DNA of 64,000 nucleotides from Coriolopsis trogii (taxonomy: Eukaryota; Basidiomycota; Agaricomycetes; Polyporales; Polyporaceae). Within the stretch, counting starts at the first letter, position 1, and every line of letters starts with the position of its first letter. The notes beneath the pieces are model-generated. The model was not told the origin of the DNA. It was given only the letters and a program-made list of their open reading frames with translations, and searched no databases. The DNA is taken from positions 1,612,001 through 1,676,000 of the forward strand of contig JAHYIO010000023.1 of NCBI GenBank assembly GCA_020543525.1, in the 5' to 3' direction. Made by a program: the position numbers and the translations under genes. Positions 1-12,400 of the stretch are shown piece after piece.

Positions 1-1281
1 GAGTTGTGGGTGCCAAACTGGATGTGGCGATTAGGGGCGTGGCGATTGGAGCAGAGCTAGGTTGCTGCTCGAGTAGCTTCAGTGGGTGCAGTGAATGTAC
101 AGGTCGGCCGGTTTATTGCCATTTGTAGTTTGCCGAGGCGGCAGATTTAGGTTGGTAGCCTCGTGTTGGCGGCTAAGCGTGGTGGCTGGTCAGACGACCA
201 GTCATCCATCTTTGTCGCGAGCCACCACCTCCACTCTGATCTACACGTTTCTCGGAAGCAGTCTATTCACCACCTCCGCTAGCTACGCTGATGGACCCTC
301 GGCGACTTGGACTTTGGGAAAAGAGTCGCGCTCAGGCTCTGGATCATGCTCAGGTCCGAACGGCGAACTGGTGAAAAAGTCTTCAGGTGACCTGGGGCTT
401 GAGCGCATTGACACACTGGGGACACATAGCGTTCGGGACACCGGATGCAACTCCCGAAAGCGTGTAAACTGTGGCCTTGGCTGGAGGACCCCGTTCTGGA
501 GGAAGACAGCGACGCTCCAGACATCGCCCCACCCGAGCCTCTCTGGGAGGGCAAGCTTGCTGGATACGTCGCCGGGGGGTGGGAAGGTGTGGGGAAGGCT
601 GGGGAAGGGTGCTTCGCGCGGGGATGGCCCTTGCCACGATCAGAGATTCGAAGGGCACATGTGAGGGCTTGCCCACAGACCTGTCTATTTGCGCTGCCCT
701 TCTGGCGTGTTCCCCGTGCGAGCCGTCTACCCAGCTGACGCAGCCGCGTCTATCATCGCCGCACGCCCACAGCTCCAGCAGAATGCTGAAATAGAGCTCA
801 GAGCCCAGGGCACTCTCCTCGCGCAGTCCGTCGACTTTGCCTCGATCACCTCGCTCTAACATCGCCTCCTCACCCGCCAGTACCCCCTCCAATCCCATCC
901 ACGGTTTTCTCCTACGACGAGAGCCTGAAACGCTTGCACACGAAGGCCGATCCGCAGAGAGACCGGAGTTGGCATCCACGGGCAGTCCGAGGGTGCTTAG
1001 TCAACTTGTTACTGGCTCCAACGCCCGACCGGAAGACGGCTGTGGTGCATAGCGAGGTCGCGCTCGCTGACGCGTAAACGTCCTCTTCGGTGCCGGCTGC
1101 TTACTCTCCTCCGAGCTCTGTTCGTTTACTCGCTCGACCTCGTCACTTTCCCATCACTCACGCCCTCATAAGGCCCCTCGCCCGCGCCATATTCAACCAC
1201 CCCTTCCCCTCGTGTTCGACCACTTGCGCCGTCTACCATACCAGTTTACGTTCTATACCCCTTGTACGGACCACAAACAAG
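1..1281. other. left-edge region, mostly unassigned
   Basis: Apart from the weak coding candidate at 445-859, nothing was recognised. Bases from about 1090 to 1281 are pyrimidine-rich and look like promoter and 5' leader of the SH3 gene that follows. Confidence 0.4.
445..859 (+). CDS. possible 3' end of an unrecognised gene
   Basis: I do not recognise a family here. Two stretches read like coding sequence. One, in the frame of position 445, is rich in acidic residues and ends near 575 at a Gly-Gly pair. The other runs from about 679 to a TAA at 857-859, encoding about 60 residues rich in Ala, Leu and Gln. They are in different frames, so an intron would be needed between them. A cacag acceptor sits at 674-678 and GT-containing donors occur around 577-590. 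The start and upstream exons were not found. It could equally be decayed or chance open sequence. Confidence 0.2.
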
Positions 1282-2456
1282 ATGCCGGTATCCCCCGAGT
1301 TTTCGCCTTGCTCGCACTCTGCCCTCCCCCACATCGCCACCCAAGATTTCGAGCTCGAATCCCCCACACCTCCGTTTGAAGTCGAGAAGCCTCGCGGTCG
1401 CTCGCTGTCACCCAAATCCACCATGTCTTCTGTCGCGCCCTCTTCCGCTGTAGCGTCCTCGTCCAAGACGATGTACTCCCCACCCCCTCTCACATGGCGT
1501 ACCGCCTTCCAAGACGCAAAGGCCGGCATCCACTACACCAAGGACGCCTTCCCCTCATCCAACTTCCTCCCTCCTCCGTTTTCGCGCGAACCCGTCAGCG
1601 TCGAGGCGGGCGACCGTGTTGAGGTCCTCGAAGAGGTCGACGACTACGCCGTGCGCGTGAGAGTGCTTCGCACGGGGGCAGTTGGTTTGATCCCCTTATG
1701 GAACACAGAAGGCGCCCTCGAGAGATTGACGAGGATCAATACCGCATTCAACGAAGCGGTACGTGCCTGGTCTTTTCCCGCTTGATATTGACGTATGTAT
1801 ATGCTCATCATCCATCTGTCATGTCATGTCTCCAGGCGACCTGCCCAGTGGAAGCTCGCGCCTTGCGCCGCCGCGATAGCGAGTCTTCGGCCGCGAGCTG
1901 GGAAGATGCGGGCTCGCCGACGGACGTGTCCCTCTCACACATCCACGCACGTTGCATCCCGTACGCGACCCGCGTCCGCTTTCCCCACTATTACGGCGCG
2001 TCGAGCCCGTTCAGCGACGGGGACGACGACTCGGATTCGGACAGGCCCGATTCCCCAGAATCTCCTGCCGACCAAGAGCGTGGACGCTCGCCGACTGTGT
2101 ACGAAGCACGCTCGGGGACGTTGGAGGCGGGGGGTATCTCTGAGACCGCTTCCGAGCGGTCTGATTCTGGTCGTCGGAAGTCGGTCAACTTTGCGACTGC
2201 GGAACGTCCCCAGGTCGTCTTCCGGTATCCGTCAGAGGACCTCGTCGGTGCCTTTCTTGGGGAGAAGCCCGTTGGTGGCGATGATGTCGCCGAGAGCGCG
2301 GAGCACGACGATGAGTGGTGGTGGCAGGGATGGGAGGAGATGTGTGAGGAGGGCCAGGCGCAGGCAGATGGTTCTTCTGCGAAGGAGGAGCTATCCCCTG
2401 TGGACGAAGAGGACGTGTACCCCTTCGTCTTCTACGAGGATGAGGATGATTACTGA
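1282..2456 (+). CDS. SH3-domain protein, Bud14/Tea4-like
   Basis: Two exons, 1282-1758 and 1836-2456, give 365 residues; the intron is 77 bases in phase 0. An SH3-like segment lies at about residues 105-150 and is followed at once by an ERLTRIN stretch. That arrangement resembles the SH3 plus short basic extension of the polarity and PP1-binding proteins Bud14 (budding yeast) and Tea4 (fission yeast). The second half is acidic and Ser/Asp-rich, with an RRKSVNF segment. The ATG at 1282 was chosen because the open frame upstream of it is pyrimidine-rich leader-like sequence. Known relatives act at cell tips in polarity and phosphatase targeting; that role here is inference. It could be a lineage-specific SH3 protein instead. 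Confidence 0.5.
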
Positions 2457-3234
2457 GCACCGTCGCTTGGCTTTCTCTTCGTCTGGGAGAGGATGCAGGT
2501 AGCAGGAAAAGGTGGCCAGGTCGCTGGTCAAGATTCTCGCATGGTACGATTTTCTACGCAACTCGCTTTCGCGCATATACGGACACCAAACACTCGTCGC
2601 TGCTCTGCTGTAATACCATCTGGGGGCCATAGTACGCCCCTCACCTCTGTTGTACTCGTAGTAGTCTCACCCGCACGTATTTATACCTAATCAATCGTAG
2701 TTACAGATTCATCACTCTGTTGTCCTCCCTCGCGATCGGGCAACACAAGGCAGCTCCTCTGCCAGTGGATATGAGAAGTTGACCCACCATGCCTACATGC
2801 AGGTTTGCTCTGGGTTAGAGGGTACGTGACAGACAAGACCGGCACTGAGGGCACCGAGAATGAATACTGTCTCGAGACCTGACCTCGTGGAAGTTACTCG
2901 TATCAGACTAGACCCTTCTTCCTCAATCTCTGCGCCTTGTTATAAGCTCTCGGACTTCGTTCCACATTACGACGGCGGGTTCTCTTGAGCTTAGCGCCGT
3001 GAAGTTTGAAGCTGGCGGCCGAAGTGACAGTAGTCGGATCAACGGTGCGACACTCCGAGGTCGCCTCCTTCACTCGCGTGACCGCGTCTCTCAGATACTG
3101 TGCATGACGTCATAGTGCAATCACCGGTAATACCACACTTACCGTGGCGTACCGGCGAGCGACCTGCAGTTGCATATCCTCGTGAGGCGTCGTCGGCTCT
3201 CTTCATTGACCTCGTCTCTGTGGGCCTTTGCATA
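2457..3234. other. intergenic, nothing recognised
   Basis: The stretch should hold the 3' end of the SH3 gene and the promoter of the phosphate carrier gene. No coding segment or repeat was recognised. Confidence 0.5.
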
Positions 3235-4712
3235 ATGGAGAAAACGACGACGACGAAAGCCCCCTTCATCGTCCCGCAATTTACGGTCAAGGACTATTCA
3301 TCGTTCTTCGTCGCAGGTACGTCCAGCTTTCCTTATCTCTCTGAGGGGGGAAACTCACCAGTTTGACAGGAGCATTATGTTGCACGTACGTGCCATGTTA
3401 GCCGTCGTTTCGCTCTGCTCATATGGATGTTGATCCCAGAGTAACCCATGGCGGCATGACGCGTAAGTCTCAGTCCGTCTCTTGTGTGATCACCCCACCG
3501 TTGCAAGCCTTCAGGTTCTAATCATCCGTATGCCACACAGCGATAGACGTGGTGAAGACTCGCATCCAGATAGAACCTGAGATGGCGCGCATGTCGCTGC
3601 TCTCGGGAGGACGGCGGATAGTAGCCCGGGAAGGGGCGAGCGCGCTGCTCACTGGGTTCGGGCCTACCGCAGTCGGGTACCTCGTTCAGGTATGTCCCAC
3701 TCGTCCAGTCATGCCGTCCGTGGGCGTCATGCCTCGCTGTACAGGGAGGCGCGAAGTTCTCTGGGTACGAGTTCTGGAAGAAGCAGTTTGTGCAAATAGC
3801 GGGCGACCAAGAAACGGCGGTCAAGTACCGTACAGCGATATACCTCGGAGCGTCCAGCGTGGCGGAGTACGTAGCACGAACCTCGCGTTCACCCTGTACC
3901 AAGAGTACTCACGCACACCGTGCAGGTTCTTCGCGGATATACTTCTCACCCCTCTGGAAGCAACACGGATACGACTCGTCTCTGAGCGTCACTACGCCTC
4001 CGGTCTCATGACGGGCTTCGCGCGGCTCGCGCGAGAGGAAGGCCTGGCCGGGCTCTACGCTGGCTTCCTTCCCATCCTCTGCAAGTACGTCGCGCGTCTT
4101 TCCTAAACCTACCGTCCGTGGTAGCAGCGGCTAAACGCGCCGTATGCCACAGACAGATACCGTACGCAATCGGACAGTTCACCGTGAACGAGTTCTGCCA
4201 CGAGCTCGTGTTCAGGAACATGTCTGAGGAGAAGAGGCGGTCCTTGAGCGGGACTGCGAAGTTCGGCATCAGCCTGGGGAGCGGCATCGTCGCCGGGTTC
4301 GCAGCTGCGATCCTGAGTCAGGTGAGTACACACAAGTGGTAGACGTCCCTGCTAGTCGGCGTCAGTATATCTTCCCTGCATGCGTATAACTGACGCGCTC
4401 GACGTCTTCAGCCGGCGGACACGCTGCTGTCGCAGATCAACAAGGGACACGGGCCGCAAGGATCCATGACATCGCGCCTGGTGACGCTCGCACGACAGGC
4501 CGGCTTCCGCGGCTTGTTTGCAGGGCTGGGCCCTAGGATGGTCATGACCGCCGGGCTTGTCTCTGGCCAGTTCCTTCTGTACGGAGGTATCAAGGACGGT
4601 GAGTCTTCCATTACGATGATGCTACTGGCTCTTCTGGACGCTGATGACGGGGCGCTCGTGTATAGCGTTGGGCGCCCCGCCTGGGCTTGAGATACACAAG
4701 GAGAGCGCGTAG
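3235..4712 (+). CDS. MIR1: mitochondrial phosphate carrier
   Basis: Nine exons: 3235-3316, 3370-3385, 3440-3462, 3541-3689, 3745-3866, 3926-4084, 4153-4321, 4412-4598, 4666-4712. They join in phase to 317 residues, the usual size for the family. It imports inorganic phosphate across the inner mitochondrial membrane for ATP synthesis. Three carrier repeats are visible, with signatures PIDVVKTR, PLEATRIR and PADTLLSQ, which are the phosphate-carrier forms of the Px[DE]xx[RK] motif. GALCC and THGGMTP upstream of the first motif also fit the family. Exons 2 and 3 are only 16 and 23 bases. The gene lies alone, with gene-poor sequence after it. The product is clear; the phosphate specificity rests on family signatures. 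Confidence 0.93.
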
Positions 4713-6883
4713 TGACGAGCGCCGAGAGCGATGGACTTGAGACCTCAGGCTGTGTGACGTATTCTCGTGTATATGTGGTTACTAATAGGTATTGCTCACC
4801 GACCTAGAGACATTTTTTCTTCGACAATAGACATGCTCACGCACCGAGACATATCGTGACGTCCTCGTGAAGATGATGTGGCGTCCTTCCCTCAGTGGAG
4901 AATATGCCGACCTTGCGAAGGAAGAGCTCCAACTTGCGCCCATGACGCCGAGACGGCGCTACGGGAGAGCATTGAAATTCGGCAGTGCTACCTAGTGGTC
5001 AGGCGTCAAGGCATCAAAATTCACAAATACGAACGTATCCGAACGTACAATGGTCGCAATTGAGCGAGGAGGCCGCCCCCACGTTTGGTTGTCTTCAACG
5101 TCCAGATCCGTGCCGCAGAAGGGTGATTCGCGCTACCGTCAGACGCCAATGGGCTTTGTGCGCAGCACGATATGAGACACTTACTGGTGAGTCGATCTGG
5201 ATGCTGTTCATGGGGCGCGCATGGGAGGCGTCAGGGCCCAGGCAGTTGCAGCATACCACTCCAGGTACCAGAGTACCGCAAGAGCGCTTATTAAAATATC
5301 TGTGGGTTTACCTGTGGGCCGCTTGGGCGAGGGCGTCAGGGTCTCTGGCTTGGAGAAAGACCTAAAATGAAGGAATGGAAACGCAGCGAGTCATGCTGTA
5401 AGGAAGGCGTATAGACGGCTCCCGGCTCTCCGATCAGAGACGAGGAGTACGGCCTCCGTCGTCGATTATACAATACTGTGCGCTGAAGCGCGTACCGCCG
5501 CTTCCATGCTTGCGATGCTCGTCAGGGGGATTCGTAGATGTAAGACACCGAGACGCTTCATGGTGCAGCTCTTATTAGGCTCTCGTGGAGGGTGTCCGGC
5601 GGAAAAACTGAAGTCGGCAAGGCGGCATCGCTCCCGCCGGAGGAAACTAACTGAGAAAGACGAGTGAGGTATGGGTCTAAGGCGCTTCAAGCGGAAGAGA
5701 GTTGCAAGAGAGCGTAGCTCGACGGAAGAAACTTGGGAAGTAAGAACTGCACCCTCTGCAGCATCCGCGATGTCGAGTATCTATCACGGCGGTTGCCGGG
5801 CGCCGACCACCAACGCTCATGCCGAGGCGCCTTCCTCACGTCAACGTCAACTTGAATACGCACTCAGGTGAGTGTGACGTTGTATTACACTGGATCGTTG
5901 TCTGACGAGTGTTGCACGATATGGTTGTGTGCCTACGTCAGTACTAGCGGTCAACCGGGGTGGTCTGGATCGGCGCCGACGGTTTTTTCTCTACTTTGCC
6001 ACACGTGCCAAGCTGGGGGCATGCATGGAAAAGCCAGCAGGCGTCGGATGCGATACATCTCTCCATCCAGTAACAACGGAGCGCACCTTGGCTCAACGTG
6101 GTACCTTGGTCCGAAAAGTGGTCAAGCTGTCGATATACGTGTATGCACTGACTTCTGACCTCCCATCATAAGGGGCCGCAACGGGGGTCACCCTCAGTCT
6201 GAATTCCATGCTATCCAAGCCCTTGGCTTGCAAGATTCGGAGCGAAAGCCAGTCGCCAGCTACGTGAACTTCCTATGGTACGGCTGCCGCCGCATGGTCA
6301 TTTCAGGTTCCGAGATCGCGAACCCAGTCCCAGACGTTGTAAATGGTCGACATCGCCGGCAGGGTCATCTGGATCATTCCGTCAACAGAATCTCCTCGAA
6401 ATTCCCGCGTTTGCATTATTAGCTGGTATATCCGGTGTTACACTAGTCGTGCATCATGCATGAGCGAGAACGATGGATCGCGGGCGCTTTTGACTTTTTA
6501 CGGAGCTCACACCATCTTCTTGTTCTTGAACTCGTGCCTCGATACATGGGCGGCATGCGAATGGCGATACCATGGTGGCTGCACCTCCGTCGAGCGCGCC
6601 AATGGTAGAACGGCAGAGAGCTACAAAAAGGCTACGATCGTTGAGTATCCCATATTGACACACCAGTCAGAGCCCCACTGCCATACACTCACGATGCCCC
6701 ACAGTCTTCCGAGTGCCAACGTGTACGGGATACACAAAGATGATCTACACGCCTTTGTATCTCTGCGGTACGCTCTCTCCTCACTGTAATTTGGCTCCTG
6801 GTACTCAGAGATTTTCCAGAACGCCTACACACGATGATCAAGTCGAGTCCTCCCCCAACACGATAGAACCTACTATCCTCACT
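4713..6883. other. gene-poor stretch before the terpene cyclase array
   Basis: About 2.2 kb in which no convincing exon series, RNA gene or terminal repeat was found. Open frames here are short and in inconsistent frames. It could hold eroded mobile-element sequence, but I see no specific remnant. Confidence 0.4.
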
Positions 6884-8159
6884 ATGGTAAGCCTTGAGGT
6901 CTCCTTTCTGATATTTGACAATTCATTGGTTTATTGTAGCTCCACAACCACCACGTTTCCCTCAAGGGTGCGCCAGCCCAGAGTGATGACAGTGATGAAG
7001 CGTATATGTCGACCATCAAGCGCGTCATTCTGACCTTCCTGAACGCCCTTCCCTACAAATCTCCTCAGAGTCCCCAGAACCCTGAGATGAGACGGGTAGT
7101 GGCCGCAGAAATTATCTCGTGGGATGCTGGTCTAAGCTGCAATGCCGTCAATAGCCTCACCGACACATCCTGCACGATCGCAGAGTGCGCCTACGCCCAC
7201 ACTAGCTATCAACACCAGTTGCTCGCCGCTCTGTACACCGCCTACCTGACGTATATGGACGACATTGGGGAGCACAATGTGTCGGCTCTGGAGCAATTCG
7301 CGCGGAGGTTTGTACGGGGTGAGGTGCAGTCACTTCCCGCCCTCGACCGCTTGACGACCTTGCTCGGCACCGTGCACGACTTCTGCCCTACGATCAGTGC
7401 CGACTCGGTGATCAAGGACACAATCGATTCCCTCATTGCAATGTACATTGAGGTCACGACGAAAGGCGACCACGTTCACCCAGCTGCAGCTCGATACCCG
7501 TTCTACCTGAGGCTCAAGACGGGGATCGCGTCTGCCTACGCCCATCTCATGTTCACGAGGACTTGGGAGGGCGCGACCGGCGCGCAGTATCTACCGATAG
7601 TCCCGTGAGTCCCATCGGCACCCTCTTATACACCTGCCGCCGTCTCACGTTCGCTACTTCTCCAGCGAGCTTGAACTCATCACCGTCGGATTCAAGTTCG
7701 TTCCTTCTACAAGCGCTGCCTATGCGTATGTGACTGACGACGCTTCTCCTTTTCTAGTGATATGTATGTACTCTTACTGAGCACCATGGCTCCCACTGGC
7801 CCATCATACTGAATGTCGATCAACGCAGCCTATCGTTCTACAAGGAGACATTGGCGGGAGACACGGACAATTACGTTCACATGCGTGCGGGGGCAGAAGG
7901 GAAGTCACCGCTGCTGGTATTGTGTCAGCTCGTGAGCGAGAACCTGGAGAGTGTCCGCAAGATCGAGGAGTATGCGTCCACTCAGCCTGGCCTGTCGGAC
8001 GTATGCCGTGGGTTCATGTTGGTGCGTCATATGTCTGGCTTGGCAGCTTCTTCGACAAGGCGCTCAATGGTGCGCGTACAGGGATACATTGAATTTCATA
8101 TCAACGCGGGCAGGTACCGCTTGGGGGATTTCGTGGATATACAGAAGACTGTTATGTGA
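6884..8159 (+). CDS. TRI5-family terpene cyclase, copy A
   Basis: Six exons: 6884-6886, 6940-7604, 7666-7695, 7758-7763, 7829-8021, 8082-8159, giving 324 residues. The family cyclises farnesyl diphosphate using three Mg ions; the product here is unknown. An aspartate-rich motif MDDIGEH lies about 105 residues in. The second metal motif NDILSFYKE is assembled across three exons, the middle one six bases long. GRYRL near the C-terminus matches the diphosphate-binding Arg-Tyr of trichodiene synthase. The start is uncertain: the ATG at 6884 is followed directly by a GT donor, and an in-frame ATG at 7006 would also leave the catalytic core intact. Family membership is well supported. Calling it trichodiene synthase itself would go too far. 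Confidence 0.82.
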
Positions 8160-9176
8160 AGACTTCCAGAGTCTTCGGAGTATTTCCCTGGAATGTACAC
8201 CCCTGAATACCTGGTGGATAGGAGTCGTTATTGCCTTCTCACAGCGACAGCCTTGCCAGAATCACGTTGAGGGCCCGACCAGCGTGCCTGCCAGTGTGTC
8301 CAGACCTTCTATGAGGCGAAGACTGTCGCACCGGCAGTTCTTGTCGACCGGGGAAGGCTGACTGATGCGGCGGTACTTCACTGCTTTCTTAACGATTCCA
8401 GGTACGGATAGCCGATGTCATTGTGCCTCACGTCTTCTAACGGTGTCCGTGAGAGAGCCAGAAAAAGAGGCAATGATAACCACTGCTGTCGCTCTGACTT
8501 GACGTTTAAAGCAACGGCGAGTCTCATGAAGAGAATGCTCGCATGGTTCCGCACGTCAGACATAGTAGTATCATGCCCTGACGGTGTCGAGGTGAAGTGA
8601 AATATGACTCTACTGAGACTGCTAGACATGATCAACAGTGAACGTTGCACGACTTCGTAGGTTGATATTCGTTCACGGTAACTCTGTAAATGGTACTGCC
8701 ATTTGTGTAGCGACTCGCAATTCGCGAAGCATCTGCCAGTGGGGTCCGTGATGCATCGCGGCGTTCGGGCGGGCTGATTTGATGCCTTTCGAAAGAGATA
8801 GGGTACAACACGTCGCGTACTGCCAATGCCTCTTGGAAGAGACCACGAATAGATGACACCTACAAGGAGATTACGGCGATTGTATGGCTCAGACGAGTTA
8901 GTATGAAGTCTTCTTCGGCGCCGGGCTTGCTGGCCGTATTCCCCGGGAGGAGATCTCTTTCATGCTGACGTCTGTCCAGGAGACACAGGGAATGACGATC
9001 CACTCAGCGATTCTTCAAGTGGTATGAGGATGCGTAAAGCGGTCTCCCAGGGGAGCTACACGACCCCGAGTCGTGCATCAGGCGAACAATCAGAAGGCGA
9101 GTCCTTTCCCGCTCACTGGCAGTCTGTTTTCCCGCAGACATAGGTATGTTTCCTATATAGCTGGATGTTATACCTC
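8160..9176. other. intergenic between copy A and the retrotransposon
   Basis: About 1 kb with no recognised gene. It was originally continuous with 13811-14240 and was split by the retrotransposon insertion. Confidence 0.5.
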
Positions 9177-9181
9177 AATCG
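9177..9181. repeat. target-site duplication, left copy
   Basis: The five bases aatcg lie directly before the left LTR and recur directly after the right LTR at 13806-13810, as expected for integrase-mediated insertion. Confidence 0.9.
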
Positions 9182-9401
9182 TGTTGGAGTATGACGTTTT
9201 GACGCGTCTGCTCCCTTTCGGAGTTTGTACTCCCGCTTTGTCTGCTTTAGCATGATTTCACACTCCGCTTGTCTTCTTGTCGTAGTTACGTCTCTTTGTC
9301 ACTCTTGTCCTGTCTACCTAGCTACGGTGCTTTGACCTCACACATGTATTTATACCCGTCCGGCGAGTCCTCTAATATTATCCGCATTCCCATCTCCAAC
9401 A
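9182..9401 (+). repeat. left LTR
   Basis: A 220-base direct terminal repeat starting TGTTGG and ending CCAACA. It carries an AT-rich tatttata stretch at 9347-9354 that could serve as the core promoter. It matches the right LTR base for base by eye. Confidence 0.95.
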
Positions 9402-9417
9402 GGTTATGAGCCCTGCG
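9402..9417 (+). promoter_or_regulatory. primer-binding site, initiator tRNA-Met anticodon region
   Basis: The 16 bases ggttatgagccctgcg begin at the base after the left LTR. Their reverse complement contains CAGGGCTCATAACC, the anticodon stem-loop of eukaryotic initiator tRNA-Met (anticodon CAT). Drosophila copia primes from an internally cleaved half of that tRNA in the same way. The match is read from sequence; the half-tRNA mechanism here is inferred by analogy. Confidence 0.75.
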
Positions 9418-9479
9418 TTGTTCTGACTCAGACTAGTCTTCGCTCAGCTACTATCACCCTCTCGAATCTTATCTCCATT

Positions 9480-12400
9480 ATGTCTGCTTCTGATCTTATC
9501 TCGCGCGTCAAGATCGACCCTTTGAACGACGTCAGCGATTGGCCGATATGGCAAATCAAGATGTCCGATCTGCTGTGGGAGGCCGGACTCTCCTCACTCG
9601 TCACAGGGACGAAGAAGCGCCCGGAACCAGCATCCAAGGACGAGGACGAAAAGGTCCAGAAGGCCAGGAACGAGGAGATCGAGAAGTGGGATCGTGACGA
9701 TCGAACGGCGCTTATCGGCATTCGGCGGCGACTCGGCATGCGCGCGATCAAGCTCATTCAGAATTGCAAGACAAGTCACGACGCGTGGGAAAAGCTACGC
9801 AAGAACTACGAGACCCGAGGACTAAGCAAGATCATCGAGATCCGGCGGAAGGAGGAATTGGATGTGTGGCTACAGCAAATGGTGGAGTGGCGGGAGGACC
9901 TTGTGGCGCTCGGGCGCGAAATACCCGACGATGAGTTCTCCATCACGCTATTGGCTGCTCTACCAGAAACGTGGCGCGCATTCACTGATGGCATTCAAGA
10001 CTCCGAGATCGGAGATTGTGATAAGCTCCAAGGGAAGATCCGAGAGCACGCGCGACGCATCAAGGCGTCTAGCGAGACGGCACTCGTGATGAAGACTCGG
10101 GGCAAAGGCCCGAAGTGCTACAGCTGCGGGAAACTCGGACATAAGAAGTACGACTGTCCGGAAAGGGACAGGGACGATAAAGGGAAGGGTCAGGGCCAAG
10201 GGCAGGTACAAGAGAAGCGCAGGGATGATTGGAACGGGAAGGGGCAAGGCGCCAAGGCCATGGTCGCCGAGGAGTCCGACAAGGACTCGGACTCGGACTA
10301 CGCCTACGCGTCCATCGAACCCGTAGACGACGCCAGCGAGGTAGCGCTCACGCTCCTGGCCGCTGACGCCTGGTTAGCCGACTCCGCAACGACCTCCCAC
10401 ATCGTGCGAGAAAGACGCATGTTCTCCGACTACACGCCGACGCTGGGACGGACCCTGAATGGAGCAGGGACCACACCCATTCTGGGACGAGGAACGGTGA
10501 CGTACCGTTTCAGGCACAACGACAAGGACACGACCGTAACCCTACGTGACGTCATACACGCGCCGGGAGTGCCGCACAATCTTATCGCCACTGGACGCGT
10601 CGAGGCCAGCAGTCACAAGATCGAACAGCGTGACGGGGCAATATTTTTCATCAATCACAAGGGGCGCCCGTACGCATCCGGCAAGCGCGTAGCCAACTTC
10701 CTATATCACATGGACGGCGAGGTCGTATTACCTAATACAGAGGTAACCTATGCCGCCGCGGTAAGCCACCCAAGACGGAAACGGACGCTGAACGAATGGC
10801 ACCGTGCTCTAGGTCACCCGGGCATGAAGGCAGTGGTGGCGATGTGGCGGAAGGGTCTGGTTGTGAGAATGGAAGTCGATGAATCGGAGGCGCCGGCGGA
10901 GCAGTGCGAGGCGTGCGTACAGGGGAAGCAGGTCGTGACGTCATATCCGAAGAAGTCGGAAACCGAAGTCGAGACCATCGGAGATCTTACCGTGTTAGAT
11001 ACATGGGGACCGGCGTCAACTATGGGTATTCGGGGCGAGCGCTATTTTTGGGCGTTCACCGACGGTCACTCCAGACGGTCCGAGGCAGCTTTCGGGAAGC
11101 ACAAGTCAGAGGCGCTCGAACACTTCAAAGCCTACAAAGCACGCGTCGAGAACAGATTTGGCATCAAATTGAAGAAACTCCGCTGCGACAACGGCGGCGA
11201 GTTCATCAACGATGAGTTCCTGACGTTCTTACGTAATGAGGGCATCGAGCTCGAGACCACGGCGCCTAAGTCTTCAGCCCAGAACGGGATCGCTGAAAGG
11301 CTGTGCCGGACCCTGATGGACCGGGCCCGGACCCTCCTGATCGCTGCACAGCTTCCGAAATCTCTATGGCCGGAAGCAGTCGCTTACCTAACACATCTCA
11401 AGAATCGACTTCCGACTAGAGCGCTCAAGGATAAGACGCCAGAAGAAGTCTGGAGCGGCCGTAAGCCAGATGTGTCAGACATCCAGGAATGGGGCTGCCG
11501 GTGCTGGGTGCTTACGTCACCCGAGAAGCGGACCAAACTTGACCCTCGATCCCAGCCCATGTACTTTGTCGGCATGGCGGAAGGCAGCAAGGCCTGGCGC
11601 TACTATGATCCCAAGGCACGTCGCATCGGAAAATCACGTAATGTCATCTTCGCCATCCCTCAGCGCGTGACGGGTGACGATGACGACGAGGACGCTCCCT
11701 CTCCACGGCTCGAGGGGGAGGATGGCACACCAGCCCAGATCGAGCGCGAGGAGAAGGAGGCACAGCCACAGGCATCAGATGCAGGGGGAGCGCCGGCATC
11801 GGCACAGCCACAGGAACCCAAGAAGCCCATGCAGGGACCAGACGCCATTGGATCTGAGATCAGCAGGCCAAGACGGAAGGCAGCAGCCGTCAGGATCAAC
11901 TACAAGACCCTGCACGAAAGCAGCGAAAGGGTCCCCTGCGACGAAGCACACGTGCTGTGCCTGTTGACCCTGATAGGCACCGACAGTGCGCATGAACCCC
12001 GGAACATACACGAAGCACGTGCCGCCCCCGATGCGCTGCAATGGGATGACGCAATGGACGACGAAGTCGATCAACTTGAAGATCTGGGCGTCTGGGAAAA
12101 GGTCGATCTCCCACCGGGCCGAAAGGCGATCGGCAGCATCTGGGTCTACCGTAAGAAATTCCACGCGGACGGCGAACTCATACGTCGCAAGGCACGTTTA
12201 GTCGCCCAAGGTTTCACTCAGGTGCCTGGCCTAGACTACTTCGAGACCTTCGCACCGGTAATTCGGATGGACTCTTTACGCACCCTGCTCGCCATCGCCG
12301 CCGAACGAGGAATGGTATTGCGACAATTCGATGTCGTCGGCGCTTATCTCAATGCCGAACTCAACGAAGAAATCTACATGCGCCAGCCTCCAGGGTACGA

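Noticed and set aside
661..678. Intron joining the two coding-like stretches at the left edge
   Set aside because: The GT...AG pair is only 18 bases apart, too short for a spliceosomal intron.
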